From the NCBI GenBank assembly GCA_964449285.1, contig CAYUZX010000070.1, positions 1 through 15,763 of the forward strand: 15,763 nucleotides of DNA, read 5' to 3'. This stretch comes from QYOJ01 sp964449285 (GTDB taxonomy: Bacteria; Bacteroidota; Bacteroidia; Bacteroidales; FEN-979). The notes beneath the pieces are model-generated. The model searched no databases. It saw nothing but the letters and a program-made list of their open reading frames with translations, and was not told where the DNA came from. This document shows, in pieces, positions 1 through 6,656 of the stretch. The translations under genes were made by a program, and so were the position numbers. How positions within the stretch are numbered: position 1 is the stretch's first letter; the number at the start of each line of letters is the position of its first letter.

Positions 1-24
1 TGATGACAGGCATCTATTTATTTG

Positions 25-33
25 TACTTTTGC
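25..33 (+). promoter_or_regulatory. Bacteroidota-type -7 promoter box ahead of phoH
   Basis: The sequence TACTTTTGC matches the TAnnTTTG(C) -7 consensus of the Bacteroidota primary sigma factor. It ends 24 nt before the ATG at 57, which gives a short leader of normal length. It lies inside the upstream in-frame extension that would start at position 3, which argues that translation starts at 57. No clear -33 TTG element is seen at the usual distance, and the window edge limits the search. Confidence 0.5.
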
Positions 34-56
34 GAATCAAAGGTATATATTTTTTA

Positions 57-998
57 ATGAGCGAAAAAATTATCCGAATCGAATCAGTTGACCCTCTGGA
101 GATCTTCGGTGTAAACGATCAAAACCTTGATGAAGTAAGGAGTTTTTTTCCGAAGCTAAAGATCGTTGCCAGAGACAATGTGGTTAAGGCAATGGGTGAA
201 GAGTCGTTGCTGCTTGAGTTTGAGGAGAAGTTCACCACACTTCTGCTCCACTATGAAAACTTTGGCCGGCTTACGAAGGGAGATATCACGTATATCCTGA
301 CTGCTGAAAACGGATCGATCCCCCTGAAGCCGGAGGGGCATCATGCCGGCGTGCTGGTTCACGGCCGTAATGGCATGCTCATCCGCGCACGCACCCCTAA
401 CCAACAGAAGATGGTTGAGGCCATTGACCGGGATGACCTGATGATAGCTATCGGACCAGCTGGTACCGGAAAAACCTATACAGCAATTGCTCTGGCAGTG
501 AGGGCCTTAAAAAACAAAGAGGTACAGCGGATCATCCTTACACGCCCGGCTGTAGAGGCTGGTGAGAATCTCGGCTTCCTTCCCGGCGACCTCAAAGAGA
601 AACTTGATCCCTACCTCCAACCACTCTACGATGCCCTGCGCGACATGTTGCCAACACAAAAGCTGCTTGCTTTCCTCGAAGATGGCACCATCGAGGTGGC
701 CCCTCTGGCTTTCATGCGAGGCCGGACACTCAACAACGCCTTTGCAATCCTTGATGAAGCCCAGAATACAACACCAGGCCAGTTAAAAATGTTCCTGACA
801 CGAATGGGAGCATCTGCCAAATTCATTGTTACAGGAGATATTACCCAAATCGACCTTCCTCCGAAACAGGAGTCGGGGTTGATCCAATCCCAATCGATCC
901 TGAACGAAGTCCCCGGGATCTCGTTTGTCTACCTCGACGAAAAAGATATCATCCGGCACAAACTGGTCAGCAGGATCATCAGGGCTTATTCGAAGTAG
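57..998 (+). CDS. phoH: PhoH-family ATPase
   Basis: This is a 313-residue cytoplasmic P-loop ATPase of the PhoH/PhoH-like family, thought from family knowledge to act in RNA metabolism. The ATPase core is clear: Walker A GPAGTGKT at about residues 133-140, the following conserved TRPAVEAGE and GFLPGD segments, Walker B-like LDEAQN at about 232-237, and TGD at 259-261. The N-terminal ~120 residues fit the small RNA-binding-like domain found ahead of the core in bacterial PhoH. An in-frame ATG at position 3 would add 18 residues, but a promoter -7 box lies within that stretch and the A/T-rich leader before 57 suits initiation there. The stop codon lies in the left arm of the 995-1028 hairpin. 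Full-length and unremarkable; it sits just upstream of purC on the same strand. Confidence 0.93.
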   Translation: MSEKIIRIESVDPLEIFGVNDQNLDEVRSFFPKLKIVARDNVVKAMGEESLLLEFEEKFTTLLLHYENFGRLTKGDITYILTAENGSIPLKPEGHHAGVLVHGRNGMLIRARTPNQQKMVEAIDRDDLMIAIGPAGTGKTYTAIALAVRALKNKEVQRIILTRPAVEAGENLGFLPGDLKEKLDPYLQPLYDALRDMLPTQKLLAFLEDGTIEVAPLAFMRGRTLNNAFAILDEAQNTTPGQLKMFLTRMGASAKFIVTGDITQIDLPPKQESGLIQSQSILNEVPGISFVYLDEKDIIRHKLVSRIIRAYSK

Positions 999-1028
999 TG
1001 CGGTGGTGCGGTGGCACCACCGCACTAC
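995..1028 (+). terminator. 15-bp hairpin between phoH and purC, possible terminator
   Basis: Perfect inverted repeat: left arm GTAGTGCGGTGGTGC (995-1009), loop GGTG, right arm GCACCACCGCACTAC (1014-1028). The left arm contains the phoH stop codon. The left half also holds two tandem copies of TGCGGTGG (999-1006 and 1007-1014). The stem is very stable but the next bases are GAAAAATCC, with no U tract, so it is not a textbook intrinsic terminator. A role in ending phoH mRNA or protecting its 3' end is inferred from its position. Confidence 0.5.
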
Positions 1029-1037
1029 GAAAAATCC

Positions 1038-1046
1038 TATCTTTGC
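1038..1046 (+). promoter_or_regulatory. Bacteroidota-type -7 promoter box ahead of purC
   Basis: TATCTTTGC matches TAnnTTTGC exactly and ends 15 nt before the purC ATG at 1062, immediately after the phoH hairpin. No convincing -33 TTG is present because the hairpin occupies that region. It suggests purC has its own transcription start with a very short leader. Confidence 0.5.
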
Positions 1047-1061
1047 GAGAGGAAAATATGA

Positions 1062-2018
1062 ATGCATATGAAAAACGTAATCTTCAAAACCCAGTACCAG
1101 CTTCCCGGACAAAAGAGCCTCTATAATGGGAAAGTTCGTGACGTCTATAACATCGATGACAAGTACCTGGTAATGGTAACATCCGACCGTATCAGTGCGT
1201 TTGACGTGGTGCTTCCGAAAGGCATTCCCTACAAAGGGCAGGTGTTGAACCAGATCGCGGTGAAGTTCCTCGATGCCACTTCCAATATCTGTCCCAACTG
1301 GAAAATCGCCAGTCCCGACCCCAATGTCACCATCGGTAAATACTGCAAACCGTTTCCCGTGGAGATGATCATCCGGGGTTACCTGACAGGCAGCTCATGG
1401 AGGACATACAAAAACGGAGCCAGGGAGATTTGCGGAGTGACTATTCCGGATGCGATGAAAGAACACGAACGATTTCCCGAACCAATTGTAACTCCAACCA
1501 CCAAAGCCACACAAGGGCATGATGAAGATATCTCGAAAGAGGAGATTATCAGGCAGGGACTTGTCTCCCAGGAAGATTATACTTTGCTTGAGAAATACAC
1601 AAAAGAACTCTTCAACAGGGGCGCCGGGATGGCGAAAGAGAAGGGGCTGATCCTGGTGGATACAAAGTATGAATTTGGCAAAGGGGATGATGGAACGATT
1701 TATCTCATCGATGAGATCCACACCCCTGATTCCTCTCGTTATTTCTACCTCAACGGATATGAAGAGCGACAAGCGAACGGCGAACAGCAGAAACAGCTTT
1801 CAAAGGAGTTTGTCCGTGAGTGGCTGATGGCGAATAATTTCATGGGTAACCCTGGACAGCAGGTCCCCGAAATGACCGATGAAATTGTGAACCAGATTTC
1901 CGAACGGTATATCGAGCTCTATGAGAATATCATCGGCGAGAAATTCTTAAAATCCGACACTTCTGATGTGATCAAACGTGTAGAGCAAAATATTCTCCGT
2001 TGGCTTCAATCACACTGA
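1062..2018 (+). CDS. purC: Phosphoribosylaminoimidazole-succinocarboxamide synthase (SAICAR synthase)
   Basis: This enzyme joins CAIR and aspartate using ATP to make SAICAR in de novo purine synthesis, in the cytoplasm. The 318-residue protein has the family signatures: GKVRDVY at residues 23-29 (nucleotide-binding strand), DRISAFD at 42-48, the IRGYLTGSSW segment at 104-113, LVDTKYEFG, and the IDEIHTPDSSRY stretch near the ATP and metal site. Its length fits the longer form of the enzyme (about 300 residues) rather than the ~240-residue E. coli form. The ATG at 1062 is followed by another in-frame ATG at 1068, so the exact start is uncertain by two residues. Adjacent to phoH, but probably transcribed from its own promoter at 1038-1046. 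Confidence 0.95.
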   Translation: MHMKNVIFKTQYQLPGQKSLYNGKVRDVYNIDDKYLVMVTSDRISAFDVVLPKGIPYKGQVLNQIAVKFLDATSNICPNWKIASPDPNVTIGKYCKPFPVEMIIRGYLTGSSWRTYKNGAREICGVTIPDAMKEHERFPEPIVTPTTKATQGHDEDISKEEIIRQGLVSQEDYTLLEKYTKELFNRGAGMAKEKGLILVDTKYEFGKGDDGTIYLIDEIHTPDSSRYFYLNGYEERQANGEQQKQLSKEFVREWLMANNFMGNPGQQVPEMTDEIVNQISERYIELYENIIGEKFLKSDTSDVIKRVEQNILRWLQSH

Positions 2019-2026
2019 TTAAACTG

Positions 2027-2058
2027 ATAATTCGTAAATCATAATTCATAATTCGTAA
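2027..2058. repeat. Short degenerate repeats of ATAATTCRTAA
   Basis: Three copies of ATAATTC(G/A)TAA occur at 2027-2037, 2041-2051 and 2048-2058, the last two overlapping. They fill the short gap between purC and the aminotransferase gene. The function is unknown; it may be simple-sequence slippage or an A/T-rich leader. Confidence 0.45.
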
Positions 2059-2063
2059 TTACT

Positions 2064-3275
2064 TTGATCCCGTTCTCCCCACCCCGTATGGATAAGAAGA
2101 TTGCCGACGCTGTTGTTGAGGCGCTCTATTCGGGTTGGATCACCACAGGACCCAGAACTAAACAATTCGAAAAGATGCTTACGGCCTATGGTGGCCAAAA
2201 GGTAACCTTCTGCGTCAGTTCAGGGTCAGCCGGTCTGGAGCTGATGCTTCGCTGGTTTGGGATTGGGAAAGGTGACGAAGTGATCGTTCCGGCTTATACC
2301 TATTGTGCTACAGCGAATGTCGTGGTCCATTGCGGTGCAACGGTGGTTTTTGTGGATGTTGGGAAAGATTTCGATATCGCGGTTGATGCCATCGAAAAGG
2401 CAATAACCCCCCATACCAAAGTTATTATACCTGTTGATATTGCGGGATTTCCATGTGATTACGATGCGATACATGCACTTGTTCAACGTGTGGATATCCG
2501 TGAACAGTTTCGTCCCGCCACCAGAGAGCAAGAGTTGATGGGACGGATCCTGGTGCTCTCCGATGCTGCCCATTCGATCGGAGGCTGGTACAATGGAAAA
2601 CGCACCGGCAGCCTCACTGATCTCACAGTTTACTCGTTTCATGCCGTCAAGAACCTCACAACGGCTGAAGGAGGCGCTGTTTGCATCAACCTTCCTCTCC
2701 CGTTTGATAATGACGCTATATATAAAGAGCTCTATATCAAGTCACTCCACGGACAAACCAAAGACGCCCTGGCAAAAACACAGATCGGAAACTGGCGGTA
2801 CGACATTGTGGAGCCGGGGTATAAGTACAACATGACCGATATCCAGGCTGCAATGGGGATGGCAGAACTGGAACGGTACGACAGCGATATGCTGGTTCGC
2901 CGGAAAGCGATCTTCGACAGGTATGCTGAAGCCTTTTTTTCTTACTCCTGGGCCCAACTGCCCCTCTACGAAACTTCCACCAGGGTCTCTTCTTACCATG
3001 TGTTTTTACTCCGGATCAACGGAATCACAGAGGAGCAGCGGGATGAGATCATCCGTGGGATTTTTATACGGGAAGTGGCGGTGAATGTACACTTTGTCCC
3101 TCTTCCCATGATGACTTATTACAAAGATGCCGGATACCGGATGCCGGATTACCCGGTCTCCTATGATAATTATTCCCGGGAGATCACGTTGCCGGTCTAT
3201 TATGATCTCACGGATGAGATGGTGGATGAGGTTGTTCGGGCAGTGGTGGGAGCGGTGGAGGAGGTGGTGAGGTAG
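2064..3275 (+). CDS. DegT/DnrJ/EryC1-family PLP-dependent aminotransferase
   Basis: This is a 403-residue fold-type I PLP aminotransferase of the sugar-aminotransferase family, which normally transfers an amino group to a keto-sugar nucleotide for surface polysaccharide or secondary-metabolite sugars. Visible hallmarks are the N-terminal SGWITTGP segment, the SSGSAGLEL cofactor-phosphate loop, DAAHS at 167-171 (PLP-ring aspartate), and SFHAVKNLT with the likely Schiff-base lysine K196. The start is a TTG at 2064: it gives the N-terminus IPFSPPR, characteristic of this family, whereas the next in-frame ATG (2088) would remove it. No glycosyltransferase or nucleotide-sugar gene is adjacent, so the substrate cannot be deduced. 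It ends directly in an 8-bp tandem repeat. Confidence 0.9.
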   Translation: MIPFSPPRMDKKIADAVVEALYSGWITTGPRTKQFEKMLTAYGGQKVTFCVSSGSAGLELMLRWFGIGKGDEVIVPAYTYCATANVVVHCGATVVFVDVGKDFDIAVDAIEKAITPHTKVIIPVDIAGFPCDYDAIHALVQRVDIREQFRPATREQELMGRILVLSDAAHSIGGWYNGKRTGSLTDLTVYSFHAVKNLTTAEGGAVCINLPLPFDNDAIYKELYIKSLHGQTKDALAKTQIGNWRYDIVEPGYKYNMTDIQAAMGMAELERYDSDMLVRRKAIFDRYAEAFFSYSWAQLPLYETSTRVSSYHVFLLRINGITEEQRDEIIRGIFIREVAVNVHFVPLPMMTYYKDAGYRMPDYPVSYDNYSREITLPVYYDLTDEMVDEVVRAVVGAVEEVVR

Positions 3276-3326
3276 GAAGGTGGGAAGGTAGGAAGGTAGG
3301 AAGGTAGGAAGATAGGAAGGTGGAAG
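3272..3326. repeat. 8-bp tandem repeat, unit GTAGGAAG
   Basis: Six consecutive 8-nt units (GTAGGAAG, GTGGGAAG, three GTAGGAAG, ATAGGAAG) are followed by a 7-nt partial unit GTGGAAG. The array begins inside the stop codon of the aminotransferase gene, and the purine-rich tract continues out of its 3' end. This is a typical slippage-prone microsatellite. It also explains the Pro/Leu/Tyr-repetitive reading frame on the minus strand, which is not a gene. Confidence 0.85.
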
Positions 3327-3375
3327 GAATATCAAGAAAATTTCATAAATCGAATCGAATTATAAGTCTGGTTAC

Positions 3376-4794
3376 ATGAGAAAAGGAAAAATGGCTCAGC
3401 TGCTCTCCCCCGAGAAGTACATCCGAACGCGGGCCCGGTCACTTCCTATAGGACCATGTTACATCAACGAGAATTGGGCAGATGCCGGCATGGCATTGAT
3501 CATCATCACGCGAAAACATACGAACGGGAATTTTACCTTTGCCTCTTTTCAGGTTGATATCTATTGCCTGGGAGTCAAGGATGCTTTCTGCGAGTTCAAT
3601 ATGCATCCGCTCGATTTTCAGGAATATCGGGATAAGTTCAGTGAATTAAGCGATAATGAAGTATCCTTGATTGAAACCACCTATCCATTGGCTCATAATA
3701 TCATTTACGGCGCTATTGAATACGCTGAAGAATTAGGATTCAAACCAGGCAACGGATTCGACCTGGCTCAATGTATTCTCGAAGAAGATGATGACCGAAT
3801 CGAACTGATCGATGTGGAGTTTGGTTTGGATGGAAAACCTACGCTCATTGCCGGAAGTGAATCCGACACAGAAGCCACCATTGCCCAATTGAACAGATCG
3901 GTGGGGAAAGGCAATTACTCCTACACAATCAGCGATGAACTACCTGATGATCTGTACAATGATGAAAATATGGACGATATCCCTGATTACAGAGATCCTG
4001 ATGTTCAGAAGAAAAACATCGATAGATTCATCGACCTGATGAGTCAACTGAAGGAGACACAACCAGAAGAAAGTCAGGGTAACCTCCTTGACGAAGCGAT
4101 CAACCTTGCAGATATCCTCTACTATACGGTGGCGCTGCCTGAAGACGCCTATGAAGAGGCAGAAGAGGAAGTAATGAGTTTGTGTGATTTTGATATCTCT
4201 GATGAACGGATTTCGGATGCTATCCTGTTTGGATCCAATACTCCGCATCCCAGGGCAAAAGAGATCAGACAAGAGATTGAAAAGATCAATGACATCAGAG
4301 AAGATGAAATCTCAGGTTTACTATTAAAAAAGGTCCGAAAACTGGAAAAGGAGTATCCGGATGTCCCCGGAATTGCTTATACCCGGTTAAAGATGCTGGA
4401 GGCACTTGAAAAAGAGAGGGAATTCTCAGAAGAATTGAAGGGTTATATGAAAAAGTATCCTGATTATATTCCTTTCCGGTATTTCCATGCATGGGATCTG
4501 ATGCATCAAAAGAATATAGCAGAAGGAATTGCATTAGCGGATTCTATGGCTGAGATCGAAAAGGTATGGCCAGGCACAACATCCTTTTGTGAAGAACAAA
4601 CCTTACTGCACATCCAAAACCTTCAGGCAAAATATACAGCCACGGGGCAGTTACACTATATTGATGCCCTGATTGAGTACTTCCAGGAAGATTATCCCGA
4701 TTTGATCCATGATGCCTTTTTCCAAACTCCAGAGTTTTTAAAACTGATCCTGATCACCAGGTTATTGGAGATAGAAAATTCTGATGGGGAGTAA
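3376..4794 (+). CDS. Uncharacterised acidic protein with helical C-terminal region
   Basis: I do not recognise a named family. The 472-residue product has no signal peptide or membrane segment, so it is probably cytoplasmic. The first ~190 residues look like a folded alpha/beta domain, with conserved-looking segments such as VDIYCLGVKDAFCEFN (about residues 55-70) and an acidic EEDDD stretch. A very acidic linker (about 195-235) follows. The C-terminal half is almost entirely helical, with a TPR-like pattern (for example EKEYPDVPGIAYTRLKMLEAL, then repeated Y/F-rich helices). An alternative start at ATG 3391 has a purine-rich leader and is equally plausible. It lies 75 bp before the WYL regulator on the same strand, but nothing ties it firmly to the CRISPR genes. 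Codon use and GC resemble the left flank. Confidence 0.8.
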   Translation: MRKGKMAQLLSPEKYIRTRARSLPIGPCYINENWADAGMALIIITRKHTNGNFTFASFQVDIYCLGVKDAFCEFNMHPLDFQEYRDKFSELSDNEVSLIETTYPLAHNIIYGAIEYAEELGFKPGNGFDLAQCILEEDDDRIELIDVEFGLDGKPTLIAGSESDTEATIAQLNRSVGKGNYSYTISDELPDDLYNDENMDDIPDYRDPDVQKKNIDRFIDLMSQLKETQPEESQGNLLDEAINLADILYYTVALPEDAYEEAEEEVMSLCDFDISDERISDAILFGSNTPHPRAKEIRQEIEKINDIREDEISGLLLKKVRKLEKEYPDVPGIAYTRLKMLEALEKEREFSEELKGYMKKYPDYIPFRYFHAWDLMHQKNIAEGIALADSMAEIEKVWPGTTSFCEEQTLLHIQNLQAKYTATGQLHYIDALIEYFQEDYPDLIHDAFFQTPEFLKLILITRLLEIENSDGE

Positions 4795-4820
4795 TAAGTC
4801 TCACATATTTTGATTATTCG

Positions 4821-4828
4821 TATATTTG
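4821..4828 (+). promoter_or_regulatory. Possible -7 box ahead of the WYL regulator
   Basis: TATATTTG fits the TAnnTTTG -7 pattern and lies 41 nt before the ATG at 4870. No TTG occurs at the expected -33 distance; the nearest is only 8 nt upstream. The call rests on one short match in an A/T-rich gap. Confidence 0.3.
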
Positions 4829-4869
4829 GGAAAATTTAGGGTTCATGCACCTGAATACATTATTCCCGG

Positions 4870-5769
4870 ATGCCTGAGCAACCCAAGTTGGAACGGCTGC
4901 TACGGCTCCTTATGATGCTATCCGCTGGGTACGGGTATTCCATTGCCGAAATTTCCGATAAACTGGACACATCAGAACGAACCATTTACCGATATATAGA
5001 AACTTTGCGCTCAGCCGGATTCATACTTAGCAAAGATGATAACTATTTCAAGATTGACCGTGAAAGTCCATATCTTAAAAACATTAGCGACCTTCTCCAT
5101 TTCACTCGGGAGGAATCGTGGATCCTGAATAAAGCGATTCTATCCCTTGATGATGAGATCCCTATCAAACAGAATTTGGCGAAGAAACTCTATACATTAT
5201 ATGACTTGAAAGGAGTCCCCTATCCTGTTGTCAAGCGCGAGAATTCCGAACGGATCATTGCCCTGATCAGGGCAATGGAAGAAAAACAAAGAGTTATTCT
5301 CAAGGCATATCAGTCGGCAAACAGCAGTACCATATCCGACCGGGAAGTTGAACCATTTACCTTTACATTGAATTATGGCTATATATGGTGTTACGAGTGT
5401 GAAACAGCTAAAAACAAGTTATTTAAGACAGCCCGGATCGCTCAGGTTATCAACACCGGACAACCATGGCTGGCTGAACAGAAACACAGATCCATGCCGA
5501 TCGACATTTTCAGAATTTCCGGCAGCAAAGAGATTCAGGTTAAGCTACGTTTATCAACGCGTGCAGCAAGTTTATTAATGGAAGAATATCCTCAATCGGA
5601 AGAATATATTCAACCCGAGTCTGATTGGGCCTACGTGTACGAGGGCTGGGTAAGCAGTTTTGAAGGTGTCAGCCGGTTTATTTTGGGTTTGCCCGACGAC
5701 ATTGAGGTTCTTGCACCGCTTTCATTAAAAAATCACCTGAATGACCGTATTTCCGGGAAAAAGTTTTGA
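4870..5769 (+). CDS. WYL-domain transcriptional regulator adjacent to CRISPR-Cas genes
   Basis: This 299-residue regulator has an N-terminal winged helix-turn-helix of the HTH_11/DeoR kind (about residues 5-60; ERLLRLLMML, then SIAEISDKLDTSERTIYRYIETL), a linker, a WYL domain at about 130-215, and a C-terminal WCX-like extension. WYL domains are thought to sense nucleic-acid or nucleotide ligands, and such regulators often neighbour CRISPR-Cas and other defence genes. Here the signature tripeptide reads W173-C174-Y175 (context YIWCYE) instead of the canonical W-Y-L, followed by the usual basic KLFKTARI strand. It ends 104 bp before cas6 on the same strand and is the obvious candidate controller of the operon. 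Whether it represses or activates cannot be read from the sequence. Confidence 0.88.
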   Translation: MPEQPKLERLLRLLMMLSAGYGYSIAEISDKLDTSERTIYRYIETLRSAGFILSKDDNYFKIDRESPYLKNISDLLHFTREESWILNKAILSLDDEIPIKQNLAKKLYTLYDLKGVPYPVVKRENSERIIALIRAMEEKQRVILKAYQSANSSTISDREVEPFTFTLNYGYIWCYECETAKNKLFKTARIAQVINTGQPWLAEQKHRSMPIDIFRISGSKEIQVKLRLSTRAASLLMEEYPQSEEYIQPESDWAYVYEGWVSSFEGVSRFILGLPDDIEVLAPLSLKNHLNDRISGKKF

Positions 5770-5781
5770 ACATATATTGAA

Positions 5782-5817
5782 TTGACAGAAGTTGACAAAA
5801 ACGGGGAATACTTTTAC
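5782..5817 (+). promoter_or_regulatory. Candidate operator/promoter region upstream of cas6
   Basis: Two TTGACA hexamers (5782-5787 and 5792-5797) are spaced exactly 10 bp apart, about one helical turn. They are followed by TACTTTTAC (5809-5817), one base off the -7 consensus TAnnTTTG. TTG-to-box spacings (14 or 24 nt) do not fit well. The layout could be a regulator-binding direct repeat over a weak promoter for cas6; this is inference from position and spacing only. Confidence 0.25.
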
Positions 5818-5826
5818 GAACCAATA

Positions 5827-5859
5827 AAACCTTCCAGGTTTTGTAAACCTGGAAGGTTT
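5827..5859. repeat. 33-nt REP-like palindrome, copy 1 (WYL/cas6 gap)
   Basis: Left arm AAACCTTCCAGGTTT (5827-5841), loop TGT, right arm AAACCTGGAAGGTTT (5845-5859); the arms are perfectly complementary. It sits 14 nt before the cas6 ATG, so it would be in the 5' leader if cas6 is transcribed from the preceding gap. No T tract follows, so it is not a canonical terminator. It belongs to the same family as five other copies to its right. Confidence 0.93.
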
Positions 5860-5873
5860 GGAAAGATGAGTAA

Positions 5874-6656
5874 ATGAGATTTTTACTGACCTTACAGCGA
5901 ATCAGCAACCACGAACGGATCATACCGATCAACTATCAATATGAAGTCAGCGCCTGGATTTACCGTGTGATCCATCACGGGGATCCGGCATTTTCGAAAT
6001 GGCTTCACAAGATGGGGTATGCGGATGAACGGAAGCAATTCAGATTGTTTACTTTCTCCAATCTGATGATTCCAAAGCGAACGATTCAGGGTGACCGGAT
6101 CATCATCCAATCCGATGTCGTTCAACTTATTGTCTCATTTCTGCCATTGGAATCCATCAACCATTTCATTCAGGGATTGTTCCGGCATCAGGAATTCAGG
6201 TTGGGCGACCGGCAATCGCAGGTTTCTTTCAGGGTTACAACAATAGAAGGCTTACCTGAACCGGTATTTCAGGAGCGAATGTCGTTCCAATGCCGCTCCC
6301 CAGTGCTGGTTTCCCAAAACATCCCTGGTGAAAAATACGCCCGGTACCTCTCCCCGGATCATCGCGACTATTCTGAACTCCTGTTCCATAATCTGAAAGA
6401 AAAGTGGAAAGCCTTTACTGGATTACCCTTTGCGTCCGTGACAACCGTTGAAGCATTCACCATAATCCCGACCATCCGTAAAAAAGGAATCCTGATCAAA
6501 GCCGGCACCCCCATGGAATCGAAGCTTATCGGGTATCTATTCGATTTCATGTTAACCGGTGCACCGGAACTGATCAGGCTGGGCTACTATACAGGATTTG
6601 GAGAGAAGAACAGCATGGGGTTTGGGTGTGTGGAGGTCGTGGATGAAAAAGATTGA
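5874..6656 (+). CDS. cas6: CRISPR-associated endoribonuclease Cas6
   Basis: Cas6 cuts pre-crRNA within each repeat and delivers mature crRNA to Cascade. The 260-residue protein has the expected length, two ferredoxin-like halves, and the diagnostic glycine-rich loop at the C-terminus: GFGEKNSMGFG at residues 241-251, preceded by LGYYT. In the N-terminal half, the segment with Y30, H34/H35 and H45 (WLHKMGY) aligns by pattern with the Tyr-His-Lys site of archaeal Cas6, making H45 the likely general acid/base, though this is inference. The start ATG at 5874 follows a palindromic repeat. The 3' end overlaps the next gene by 14 nt, indicating translational coupling. GC is like the left flank, not like the cas8-cas3 genes. 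Confidence 0.92.
   Translation: MRFLLTLQRISNHERIIPINYQYEVSAWIYRVIHHGDPAFSKWLHKMGYADERKQFRLFTFSNLMIPKRTIQGDRIIIQSDVVQLIVSFLPLESINHFIQGLFRHQEFRLGDRQSQVSFRVTTIEGLPEPVFQERMSFQCRSPVLVSQNIPGEKYARYLSPDHRDYSELLFHNLKEKWKAFTGLPFASVTTVEAFTIIPTIRKKGILIKAGTPMESKLIGYLFDFMLTGAPELIRLGYYTGFGEKNSMGFGCVEVVDEKD

Noticed and set aside
2027..2058. A/T-rich repeats before the aminotransferase as a CRISPR leader or origin
   Set aside because: Only three short degenerate units in a 45-nt gap, with no initiator-like boxes or array.
3006..3335. Minus-strand reading frame rich in repeated LPSYLPTF
   Set aside because: It is only the reverse translation of the 8-bp tandem repeat and the aminotransferase coding strand.
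5827..5859. Palindromes as Rho-independent terminators
   Set aside because: None is followed by a T-rich tract, and several lie inside what appears to be one co-transcribed operon or within a coding sequence.
6598..6642. Upstream extension of the 483-aa gene from 6598
   Set aside because: It lies fully within the conserved glycine-loop codons of cas6, and the ATG at 6643 has a GGAGG site at good spacing.
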